From contig DASZBX010000028.1 of NCBI GenBank assembly GCA_035943635.1, positions 1 through 64,000 on the forward strand: 64,000 bases of DNA. The letters run 5' to 3'. The number at the start of each line of letters is the position of its first letter. Position 1 is the first letter of the stretch. The notes under the pieces were generated by a model that was not told the DNA's origin, did not search any database, and saw nothing but the letters and a program-made list of their open reading frames with translations. The stretch comes from DASZBX01 sp035943635 (GTDB taxonomy: Bacteria; Actinomycetota; Actinomycetes; Streptomycetales; Catenulisporaceae). This document shows, piece by piece, positions 16,850 to 25,213 of this stretch. Both the position numbers and the translations under genes were made by a program.

Positions 16850-17743
16850 CTATTCGCTCCGGCTGAAGGCGACGATGGCGATGCTGAGCAGGATCACACC
16901 CATGGCCGCCACGACGCCCACTTCCAGCAGCGTCGGCACGTGCCAGCCGTTCCAGCTGACTCCGGCGTCCAGGCTGGCCCGGGCGGCCGCGGTCACGTTC
17001 AGATGGTCGAACACCAGCCGGCGCAGCGGGTCGACGGCGTAGGTGAGCGGGTCGATCCGGTTGAGCACGGTCAGCCAGGTCGGCAGGTTGCGGGACGGGA
17101 ACAGGGAACCGGACAGGAAGTACATCGGCATGATCAGCAGCATGTTCAGCGCCATGAACGATTGCATCTGCTGGATCCGCGAGGCCATCATCATGCCGAA
17201 CGCGCAGATGGTGAACGCCAGCAGCAGCTGGATCCCGAACACCTCGATCAGCAGCAGCGGGTCGTAGGGCACGTGCACGAGCCCGGCCACGGCGATCACC
17301 ACCAGGCCCTCGAACCCGGCGATCGCGGCCCCGCCCAGGCACTTGCCCAGGACCAGCGATCCGCGCCGCACCGGCGCGACCAGCATTTCGCGCAGGAACC
17401 CGTACTCCCGGTCCCACACCACGGACGCCGCCGCCATCATCGCGGTCATCAGCACCGACAGGCCGAGCACACCGGGGTAGAAGAAGGTGCGCAGCGACAC
17501 CCCGGGACCGAGGTCGACCAGCGTGCCCAGCCCGCTGCCCAGCACGAACAGGAACAGGACCGGCTGGACCAGCGCGGTGACGATCCGGATCCGGTCGTTG
17601 AAGAAACGCAGCAGCTCCCGCTGGAACACGATCTTGATCGCGCGCAGCTCCCCGCCGGTGGTCCGGTTGGGCACGCGCACCCCGAACACGGGGTTCGCCG
17701 CGCCGGCGGCGGCCGGCTTCGCGGGTTCGACGGTGGTGGTCAT
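16850..17743 (-). CDS. ABC-2 type exporter permease (DrrB-like)
   Basis: A 297-aa integral membrane protein with six predicted spans and the ABC-2 signature around SRIQQMQSFMALNMLLIMPM, MYFLSGSLFPSRNLP and NRIDPLTYAVDPLRRLV. It is the pore of a DrrAB-type drug or lipid exporter. Its ATG overlaps the TGA of the ATPase gene by one base (TGATG), and GGAGGAAC within the ATPase end serves as its ribosome site, so the two are translationally coupled. It is a resistance or efflux candidate for the polyketide, but it is 10 kb away with unrelated genes between. Confidence 0.9.
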   Translation of the reverse strand: MTTTVEPAKPAAAGAANPVFGVRVPNRTTGGELRAIKIVFQRELLRFFNDRIRIVTALVQPVLFLFVLGSGLGTLVDLGPGVSLRTFFYPGVLGLSVLMTAMMAAASVVWDREYGFLREMLVAPVRRGSLVLGKCLGGAAIAGFEGLVVIAVAGLVHVPYDPLLLIEVFGIQLLLAFTICAFGMMMASRIQQMQSFMALNMLLIMPMYFLSGSLFPSRNLPTWLTVLNRIDPLTYAVDPLRRLVFDHLNVTAAARASLDAGVSWNGWHVPTLLEVGVVAAMGVILLSIAIVAFSRSE

Positions 17744-18762
17744 CAGTTCCTCCGGCCTAGACGGGACCTCATCTGCTGCTTGTTCGCTTCGCTGGAGCTG
17801 GCCTCGGCGTCCCGGATGGTTCGGCCGGTGTAGGTCATGAACACGTCGTCCAGGGTCGGGCGGGCCACGTTCACCGACCGGATCGCGACCGGCAGGTCGG
17901 CGAACAGCCGGGGCACGAAGTGCTCGCCCTCCTCCACCGAGAAGGTCAGCTCACCCTCGGACCGGGTCGCGTCCAGGCCGAACCGCTCCTTGAGCAGCCC
18001 GACCGCCTTGACGTCGTCGTCGGTGGTGATCCGGATCCGGTCCTTGCCGACGCTGGCCTTCAGCGCCGCGGGCGTGTCCAGGGCGATGATCTTGCCGTTG
18101 TCCATGATGGCGATCCGGTCGCAGTACTCGGCCTCGTCCATGTAGTGCGTCGTCATGAACATCGTGATGTCCTCGGTCGCCTTCAGCTCCTGGATGTAGG
18201 ACCAGATCGACGCCCGGGTCTGCGGATCGAGGCCGACCGTGGGCTCGTCCAGGAACAACACCCGGGGCGAGTGCAGCAGGCCCCGGCCGATCTCCAGCCG
18301 CCGGCGCATGCCGCCGGAGAACGTGTTGACCTTGCTCTCCCGCCGCTCCCACAGGCCGACCATCTTGAGCATCCGCTCGATCCGGTCCGGCAGCACCGAG
18401 GTCGGCACGCCGTAGAGCTCGCCGTGCAGGCGCAGGTTCATCCGGGCGGTCAGGTAGCCGTCCAGGGTCTGGTCCTGGAAGACCAGGCCGATGTGCCGGC
18501 GCACCTGGTCGCGCTGGTGCACCACGTCGAAGCCCGCGACCTGCGCGGTTCCGGCGGTCGGGGTGAGCAGCGTGCAGAGCATCGAGATCGTGGTGGACTT
18601 GCCCGCGCCGTTGGGGCCGAGGAACCCGAAGGTCTCCCCGCTGTGCACCTCCAGATCGATGCCGCGGACGGCCTGGACCTCGCCGTAGGTCTTGACCAGC
18701 CCCCGCACCGAGACGGCCGCGGCTTGGCGGGTCCGGTCTTCGACGTTCGTCATACCTGTCAT
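17743..18762 (-). CDS. ABC exporter ATP-binding protein (DrrA-like)
   Basis: The 339-aa ATPase has Walker A GPNGAGKST, Q-loop VFQDQTLD, signature FSGGMRRRLEIGR, Walker B VLFLDEPT and the switch His in MTTHYMDEAEYCDR. The C-terminal extension (about residues 240-325, DDVFMTYTGRTIRDAEAS) is the DUF4162-like domain of DrrA-type proteins that export antibiotics such as daunorubicin in relatives. With the permease at 16850 it forms a complete two-component exporter. The ATG at 18762 was chosen; a second ATG three codons later is possible. Confidence 0.92.
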   Translation of the reverse strand: MTGMTNVEDRTRQAAAVSVRGLVKTYGEVQAVRGIDLEVHSGETFGFLGPNGAGKSTTISMLCTLLTPTAGTAQVAGFDVVHQRDQVRRHIGLVFQDQTLDGYLTARMNLRLHGELYGVPTSVLPDRIERMLKMVGLWERRESKVNTFSGGMRRRLEIGRGLLHSPRVLFLDEPTVGLDPQTRASIWSYIQELKATEDITMFMTTHYMDEAEYCDRIAIMDNGKIIALDTPAALKASVGKDRIRITTDDDVKAVGLLKERFGLDATRSEGELTFSVEEGEHFVPRLFADLPVAIRSVNVARPTLDDVFMTYTGRTIRDAEASSSEANKQQMRSRLGRRN

Positions 18763-18865
18763 TGTTTCCCAACCTGCGCAAGTAACTCCAGTCGTTCAAC
18801 TGAACATTGGCTGAGAGCGCGCGCGCCCTAAGTCTGGTCGACCTCTGCGGCGCCCGGTCGCGGGG

Positions 18866-20047
18866 TCAGGGGGTTCGCTCCAGGTCCGCGGCCCAGTCGT
18901 TGAGCCCCTGCTCGCTCAGCACGAGGTCCAGTCCGGCCGCGGCGGCGCCGATCAGCGCGCCGTCCTCGCCCAGGGACGCGGCCCGCAACGGAATCGGGTC
19001 CGCCCGGCGGAACGCCATCAGCCCGTCGGCGTAGGCCGCGGCGAAGTCGCCCGCGGCGACCTCCCGGATCCGCGGGGCCAGGCCGCCGAGGGTGACCGTG
19101 TCCGGGTCGTGCGCGTTGACCAGGCCCGCGATACCGCCGGCCAGGGCCCGGGCCACCCGCCGGGCGGCCGCGGCGGCGGCCGGATCGTGCGCCGCGCGGT
19201 CGAGCACGGCCAGCGCGAACGCCCGCGGGTCCTCCGGCGGCGCGGCGCCGAGGTGCCGGGCCAGGGCCCGGCCGTCGACCTCGTTGTCCCAGCAGCCGCG
19301 GGCCCCGCACAGGCAGCGCACCGACCGGTCGCCGAACGGAAGGTGCCCGTACTCCCCGCCCGCGCCGCCGGCCCCGACCACCGGAACGCCGCCGACCACG
19401 AGAACGCCGCCGAGCCCGACTTCGACCGTCAGGTGCAGCACGGTCCCGGCCCCCGCGCCCGCACCGCCGCGCGCCTCGGCCAGCCCGGCGAGGGTCGCGT
19501 CGTTCCCGATCACCAAGGGCAGCGGCGGCGCGGCGGCCGGGGTGAGCGCGGAGAAGTCGACCGGGCCCCATTCGAGCGTGGCGGCCTGCACCAGGAGGCC
19601 GTTGCGGACGGCGCCCGGCACGGCGAGCGACACGGCGCGTAGCCGGGAGCCGTACTGCCGCCGCAGCTCGGTGAGGGCCTCGGCGATCTGGCCGACGACC
19701 TGCTGCTCGCGTTCGTGCGCGTGGCGGCGGACGATCACCGGGGAGGGCCGGCCGTCGATCTCGGTGATCGCGCAGCGCCACTGGTCGTAGCGGACTTCGA
19801 CCACAGCCACCACAGGGCCGCGCGGGTGCGGGCGCAGGCGGGTGGTCGGCCGGCCGCGGCCCACCACGGGCGCCGGGACCTCGTCGAGCAGGTGCAGCGC
19901 GCGCAGGCGGGCGGTGATCTCGGTGGCCGAGCCGCTACTGAGCCCGAGCCGGCGGGCAGCCTCGGCCCGGGTGACGTCCGGCCCGCGGCGCACCTCGCCC
20001 AGCAGACCGAGCGCACCCGGCCAACGCGCGTCGCGGACTGTTGTCAT
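18866..20047 (-). CDS. ROK-family transcriptional regulator
   Basis: The 393-aa protein has an N-terminal winged helix (TRAEAARRLGLSSGSATEIT) and a C-terminal ROK sugar-kinase-like domain. That domain contains the zinc-binding CLCGARGCWDN motif and a GGEYGHLPFG ROK signature. NDATLAGLAEARGG is the catalytic/effector segment. Such proteins repress sugar genes until a sugar ligand binds. The gene is divergent from the GRP-family sugar transporter, with direct CTCGGT repeats between them as a likely operator. Confidence 0.9.
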   Translation of the reverse strand: MTTVRDARWPGALGLLGEVRRGPDVTRAEAARRLGLSSGSATEITARLRALHLLDEVPAPVVGRGRPTTRLRPHPRGPVVAVVEVRYDQWRCAITEIDGRPSPVIVRRHAHEREQQVVGQIAEALTELRRQYGSRLRAVSLAVPGAVRNGLLVQAATLEWGPVDFSALTPAAAPPLPLVIGNDATLAGLAEARGGAGAGAGTVLHLTVEVGLGGVLVVGGVPVVGAGGAGGEYGHLPFGDRSVRCLCGARGCWDNEVDGRALARHLGAAPPEDPRAFALAVLDRAAHDPAAAAAARRVARALAGGIAGLVNAHDPDTVTLGGLAPRIREVAAGDFAAAYADGLMAFRRADPIPLRAASLGEDGALIGAAAAGLDLVLSEQGLNDWAADLERTP

Positions 20048-20067
20048 CCGGGCCGTCCTCTTTTATG

Positions 20068-20093
20068 CTCGGTGATCGAGGATAATACTCGGT
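20068..20093. promoter_or_regulatory. Direct CTCGGT repeats in the ROK/transporter divergent promoter
   Basis: CTCGGT occurs at 20068-20073 and 20088-20093, exactly 20 bp (two helical turns) apart. The first copy also opens a small palindrome, CTCGGTGATCGAG. The repeats flank GATAATAC, a plausible -10 region. They sit between the ROK gene and the transporter, so binding there could control both. Confidence 0.45.
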
Positions 20094-20105
20094 CAGGAGT
20101 GAGTC

Positions 20106-20195
20106 ATGCACCCTTTCAGCATTGCAGGCGGGTTCCGCGGCTTGGCGGTGGCGGTGGCGGTCGTGGTGGCGCCGATCGGTGAGGTGTCGGCGTGA
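20106..20195 (+). CDS. 29-aa hydrophobic leader ORF coupled to the sugar transporter
   Basis: An ATG at 20106 with a well-spaced GGAG ribosome site opens a 29-codon frame whose TGA overlaps the GTG start of the transporter (GTGA). The peptide is MHPFSIAGGFRGLAVAVAVV followed by VAPIGEVSA, mostly hydrophobic in the middle. The transporter's own ribosome site is weak, so this small ORF may serve for translational coupling. It could equally be a tiny membrane peptide. I know of no homologue. Confidence 0.4.
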   Translation: MHPFSIAGGFRGLAVAVAVVVAPIGEVSA

Positions 20196-21313
20196 CTACT
20201 GTGCTGCTGTCTTTGGCGATCGTGTTGCCGTGGGGGACGTGGATTCCGATTGCGCAGGCTGTTCCCGGGTTGAAGCAGTCCACGCGGACTTTTTATGCCA
20301 CCGTGGGGAATTTGGTCTTTGCGGCTGTGGCGTTGGTCGTCGGTGGTAGTGCAGGGCAGGTGACGTTCGGGTGGAAGGCGTTCTGGCTGCCGCTGGCCGG
20401 AGGGCTGGTCTGGACGGTTGGTAGCGTGTGCGCTTTCCGGGCGAGTGAGCTGATCGGGTTGGCGAGGGCTGCGGGGACTTGGACGCCGCTGAACATCATT
20501 GTTGCGTTTGTGTTCGGGGCGTTGCTGTTCAGCGAGCTCAGTGGCTTCAGTGCGGCACGGTATGCGGTGTTGGGCGGTTGTTTGGTGCTGGTACTGGCGG
20601 GTGTGTTTCTCATTATCGGCTCGCAGAATTCCGAGGCTGAAGCCGAGGGCGCGGGCGAAGCGGCGGGGACGGACGCGGGCACTCCCTTTGAGGGCGACGG
20701 CGACGACGCAGGCCCGCTTCTTTCGCCAGACGCTACCGTCCCAGCGCCCGTCACCGGATTCGCGACGACGGCTACCACGACCGCTCTCACTGACGTCGCA
20801 GATCCCGTCGCCCCGGCCGTCGCTAGTACTGTCGCCAGTACTTCCGGGACCGATTCCGCGATTTCTTCCGCGACTACGGCAAGTGCATACCGGCGCGGTC
20901 TGCTGTATGCGGTCGGCGCAGGCATCCTCTGGGGCGCGTACTTCGTTCCGGCGCAATGGGCCCACGTGCCGTCGCAGCTGGGCAACTTCCCGCTGGCCAT
21001 CGGCATGTTCGTCGCCGCGGTCGTACTGGGTCAACGCACCGGCGGCATCGTCAGGCTCTCCCCGCGACACACGATGATCCAGGTCGGTGCCGGATTGTTG
21101 TTAGGCGTAGGCAGCGTTGCCCTGCTGGGTTTGGTGCCGCGCGTAGGCACGGGAGCCGGTTTCACCATCGCGCAGCTGAGCCTCCTGGTGAACGCCAGCG
21201 TCGGCATCTGGGTATTCAAAGTCCCCGCCCCCGGATCACGCGCCGCCCGCACCGCAATCGCCGGAATTCTGCTGGCCGGCATCGGCGGAACCATCATCGG
21301 CGCGCTGAAGTAG
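20192..21313 (+). CDS. GRP-family sugar transporter (GlcU/RbsU-like)
   Basis: A 373-aa membrane protein with ten predicted spans in two halves. IVLPWGTWIPIAQAVPGLKQ and ILWGAYFVPAQWA are the repeated family motifs of glucose/ribose-uptake (GRP) permeases. Between the halves is an unusual 90-residue hydrophilic loop rich in Ala, Thr, Asp and Glu. Bases are less G+C-rich at the start, and a rare TTA leucine codon lies at 21101-21103. In Streptomyces relatives that would make translation depend on the bldA tRNA. The ROK regulator upstream fits sugar uptake. Confidence 0.85.
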   Translation: MTTVLLSLAIVLPWGTWIPIAQAVPGLKQSTRTFYATVGNLVFAAVALVVGGSAGQVTFGWKAFWLPLAGGLVWTVGSVCAFRASELIGLARAAGTWTPLNIIVAFVFGALLFSELSGFSAARYAVLGGCLVLVLAGVFLIIGSQNSEAEAEGAGEAAGTDAGTPFEGDGDDAGPLLSPDATVPAPVTGFATTATTTALTDVADPVAPAVASTVASTSGTDSAISSATTASAYRRGLLYAVGAGILWGAYFVPAQWAHVPSQLGNFPLAIGMFVAAVVLGQRTGGIVRLSPRHTMIQVGAGLLLGVGSVALLGLVPRVGTGAGFTIAQLSLLVNASVGIWVFKVPAPGSRAARTAIAGILLAGIGGTIIGALK

Positions 21314-21434
21314 GCGGCCGGCGGCGCCGAACCGTGTGAAAGTTCGCAAACACCCGACGCGAGCGGCTTGTGTGTGAGTACACTGAGGTGCCTGCTCTGG
21401 GGCTTTTCGGACACAGCACAACCGGGGGTGGCGA

Positions 21435-24400
21435 ATGCCCAGAGAAATGTGGACCGGCAATGCGCAGCAGCGCATCCAAGAGGCCGCCGCAACGAATGCC
21501 TCGGCACTGGGCTTGGACGGCCTCGGACTCACACAGATTCCAGAAGAATTGCGCGATCTAACCACATTGCGGGAACTGGACCTGTCGCGCAATAACATCC
21601 GGGAGCTTCCAGATTGGCTACCCGACCTTTCTGGCCTCGAAAAATTCATCATTTCCAACAATGAGCTATATTCGTTGCAGAGCCTCGCCAAAATGTCGAA
21701 CCTCGCCAGCCTCTCCGTCAATAGCAATCCGATTGCGGAGTTCCCAGCTTGGATTCGTACCGCCACGAATCTGAAGACATTAGAGCTGGGTGGCCCACAG
21801 TTTCCCGGGCTATCTGACTGGATGGGTGAACTCACCTCTCTCAGAAGGCTGCATATATCGGAATATGGACTTACTGAGCTTCCGGAATGGATTCGTTATC
21901 TCAAAGGTCTGACCGAGATCGGATTCACCATGAATCGACTTCGCGACCTGCCGCAGTGGATGGTTGAACTCGATAACCTCGAACGCGTCTATGGCGGTTC
22001 CAACGAGTTCCTTCAGGTCCCGAAGCCCCTTTTGGATCTCGTCCGATTGCGTGGCCTGTATCTTCACAAGAACCGCATCGCAGAACTTCCCGTCGCTCCT
22101 GGCGGACTGCGAAATCTTCACCATTTGACACTCTTCGAGAATCCACTGCAAGAAATTCCCGGCTGGATCGGGGAACTCGTTCAGTTGAAGTCACTATTGC
22201 TCGACGGCCTAAACTGTAAGCTACCACCGGAACTGGGCGACCTGACCCGGTTGACCACGCTCAGGATGGAAAACTGTGGACTCGGCGAGGTGCCATCTTG
22301 GGTGAGTCGGCTAACGGGGCTCACCTAGTTTGGTTTGAGCTTCAACCCTTTCATTGAGTTGCCGGTCTTCCTAGTCGGCTTACCCGTCCTCGAGGAACTC
22401 GAGGTACGCGGAAACTCTATCCAGAACCCGCCGCCCGAGGTGTGTGCGGCTGATTCGGACGACATTCTCGGATACCTTCGGGCGGTGCGTGACACTGGGC
22501 AACCGCAGTGGCGATCGAGGATGCTGGTGGTCGGGGAGGCGGCCGGCGGCAAAACGTCGGTGACCAAAGCCTTGTGTGGATTGGACTACGATCCATCCGA
22601 GCCCCAGACGCATGGCGTGCATCTGGATCCACTCGACCTGTCTGCCGAGCTCTTGGCTAGCCAAGCGCAGCTGAACGTCTGGGATTTCGGCGGCCAGCTG
22701 GAATATCGGGCCACGCAGCGGTTCTATATCAGTGATCGCTCGCTCTTTGTTCTGGTCTGGAACAGTCGTCGCGGCTGGCGTACCGGCGGGCAGGTGGAAG
22801 CGTGGCTGGAGGCCATATCGAACGCCGCGCCGAACGCTCCGATCGTCGTCGTCGCCACCCACTGCCGCGACTCGGTGGCAGACCTTGATGAAGCCGATGT
22901 TCGGCGCCGATTCCCGCGCGTCGTCGACATCGTTCAAGTCGACTGTCAGGACGGGCTTGGGATCGAGCAGCTGCGCAGGGTGATCGCCACGCACGCGCGG
23001 ACGCTCCCGCTGATGGGCGTGCAGTGGCCGGGATCTTGGTGTCGTGGCGCGGAAGCTCTAGCCGCTGAGCCTGGGCGGTCTATCACCCGGCGTCGCGCGG
23101 AGGCGATCCTCGAAGTGGCCGGTGTGCCGACACCCGCCACCCGCACGGCATTGCTGCGTGCGCTGCACGATCGCGGGGAAATCCTGCACTTCCCGAACGA
23201 TCCGCTCCTGCGCGAGCACGTGATCCTCCAACCGACCTGGGTCGACTCGATGATCACCCGGATTCTGGACAGCCAGGAGCTGGCCGATCGCGGGGGAGTG
23301 CTGAGCCGTCGCCTGCGGGACGAACTCTGGCACGACATCGACAATCCCGGCCTGGTCGAAATGCTCACAGCCATGATGGAACGATTCGACCTCGCCTACC
23401 GCATCGACGCGCCGGGGCACGAAGACGTCGCGCTCGTCGTTGAGCGACTTCCTGCCGGAGCTCCACCCGAGCTGTCCCAGACGTGGGCCAAGGCGCTCGA
23501 AGTATCGGATGCCAGAGAATTGAGTATCAGTTACAAGCTTGCCTCCCGACAGGCTGGTGTCCCGTCGTGGTTCATCGCTCGGGAGCATCGTTTCACCACG
23601 GATACGGCCTGGTCGGGCGGCGTCCTGCTGCATCATCACGGTGCCCTTTCGCCGTCTACTGCGTTGCTCACCGATGATGGCCACGCACAGCCGACCGTGC
23701 GATTGGCAGTGCGTGGTGCCGAGCCGCATACCTTCTTGTCGATCCTCAATGAGGGGTTCACCGGCATCGTTGCCGAGCGCTATCCCGGTATGCAGGTGCG
23801 GTGCATGGTTCCGTGTCCGTGCGGAGGTGAAACCGCGGACGGAACCTGCACGTATGAGTTCGAATATTCGGCGGCGCTGCGGATGCTTGCGCACGGAAAA
23901 TCCTTGCAGTGCAACGATTCCGGCGAGCCGGTCGATCCGGCCGCGCTGCTACTGGGTCTGCGAACCGTGCCGCTGAAGGAGACTCTGGCGGCGATGCAGC
24001 GGACTCTCGGTGAGCTCGTTCAAACCACCGGCCGCGTTGAGCGGAACCAGCTGCTCGTGCTGGACTCCGTCCGCGATCTTCTCCAGAAACGCGGCGAGCA
24101 GCCGGACCGTTGCCCGGGGATCTTCACGTTGACCAAGAAGGGCCACGTCCACCGCGCCTACGAACTCCAACTCTTCTGCGAGCAGCCCGACCAGCCACAC
24201 CCGCTGCTCGACGGCGCCGGGGTCTATCGCCTGCCTGCTGTGCCGGCCTGGATCCGCCGCTACGCACCCTACCTGCGAACCATGCTGACCGGCCTGCGCC
24301 TCGCGATGCCGCTCGTGTCGCCCATCCTCGGCGTCGCCGGGGCCGTGACGCTCCCCACACGCTCCGACTCCGGAATCGAACTCACCTGCCAACTCCTCGA

Positions 24401-24647
24401 GGACCTACCCGAGTTCCCCGACCTCGACGCGACCGGCCTCCACCGAGCCTCATCCGCCCCCGACGGCGCCGGCCCGGACTTCCGCGAGCTGCGCGCGGCC
24501 CTGCTCGAACTCGACCCCGACTTCGGCGGCCTGCGGGAGCGCGAACTGCCCGAGAGCAGGGGTATCGCGTATCTCTGCGCCCGGCACCGCGCTGAACTGC
24601 GGTACCCCAGCACGGCCGCCGAACCGGAGTCAGAACCCGCACACTGA
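21435..24647 (+). pseudogene. LRR-Roco GTPase (Roc-COR) interrupted by an in-frame TAG
   Basis: One frame spans 1071 codons with a single TAG at 22326-22328. Before the stop lie about a dozen leucine-rich repeats (LxxLxxLxLxxNxIxxLP). After it the repeats continue in the same frame (GLSFNPFIELPVFLVGLPVL), then a Roc GTPase with P-loop GEAAGGKTS, switch WDFGGQ and THCRD, and a COR domain (HFPNDPLLREHVILQPTWVD). The stop falls at a variable repeat position, so one base change (from CAG, GAG or AAG) explains it. The LRR part is clearly lower in G+C than its neighbours and carries a TTA codon (21780-21782), a sign of transfer. Two separate products, a sequencing error or readthrough are alternatives. 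Confidence 0.8.
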
Positions 24648-24942
24648 CCTCACTCCCCACCCCGGCCGCCACCCGCATCACCCCCAGATGATCTATCTCA
24701 CCAACAGACTAAAAGCACTGCGATACCTGCCCTCTGATACGCGGACCCAGCACCGACGGGCGATTGACGTAGGCGGCGAGCTGCTCTTACGATGACGTCC
24801 GAGCTACGAGTGCCGATGCCAAGCCCCGGCTGGTCGGCCGGCAACCCTCCATCGCTGTGGGGTGCCCCGGGGAAAGGCTGGGCGGCGTGCGCCCGATGCG
24901 CCGCAAGAGCACGAATTCCCGAGCTGTCGGATGGAGGCGGTC

Positions 24943-25044
24943 ATGCGGTACCTGAGCGACGACGCCCTCCTGCGGCCCGCGCTGCTGCTGGTCGCCCGGC
25001 TCGACGTCGACCTCGCCCGGCGCGCCAGCGCCCTGTGTCGCTGA
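24943..25044 (+). CDS. Putative leader peptide (ASALCR type) upstream of the PKS regulator
   Basis: This 33-codon ORF starts at an ATG with a GGAGG ribosome site six bases upstream and encodes a peptide ending RLDVDLARRASALCR. The VDLxRxASAL-C-R ending is what annotators call 'putative leader peptide' in streptomycetes. It resembles the Cys-ending upstream ORFs that sense cysteine supply in actinobacteria. Here it lies 169 bp before the LAL regulator, with hairpins between, suggesting attenuation or coupling. The preceding 24648-24942 stretch shows no gene. Confidence 0.6.
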   Translation: MRYLSDDALLRPALLLVARLDVDLARRASALCR

Positions 25045-25126
25045 TCCGGCCCACGCCGCCTCCCCGCTCTGCTCGGCTGTCTCCTCAGCCCTCTGTTTCG
25101 GGACGGCCGCCCCGCGTCCGCGCTGG

Positions 25127-25185
25127 CCGGCCTCCCTCTGGCCGGTCCGCGGGCGCCGCGGGCCCGGCCGTCGTCTGTACGACGG
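25127..25185 (+). promoter_or_regulatory. Hairpins between the leader peptide and the LAL regulator
   Basis: Two stem-loops lie in the leader: CCGGCC with GGCCGG around a 7-base loop (25127-25145), and CCGTCGT with ACGACGG around a 4-base loop (25168-25185). A G+C-rich palindromic stretch joins them and could form an alternative pairing. There is no T-run. They may be an attenuator responding to ribosome stalling on the leader peptide, or simply high-GC structure. Confidence 0.35.
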
Positions 25186-25213
25186 AATTCTCCCGTGGGG
25201 GTAACGAAAAACC

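Noticed and set aside
16850..18762. DrrAB-like exporter as the polyketide's self-resistance pump
   Set aside because: Plausible by family, but 10 kb away, on the other strand and without the TAGGGG site, so I do not claim the link.
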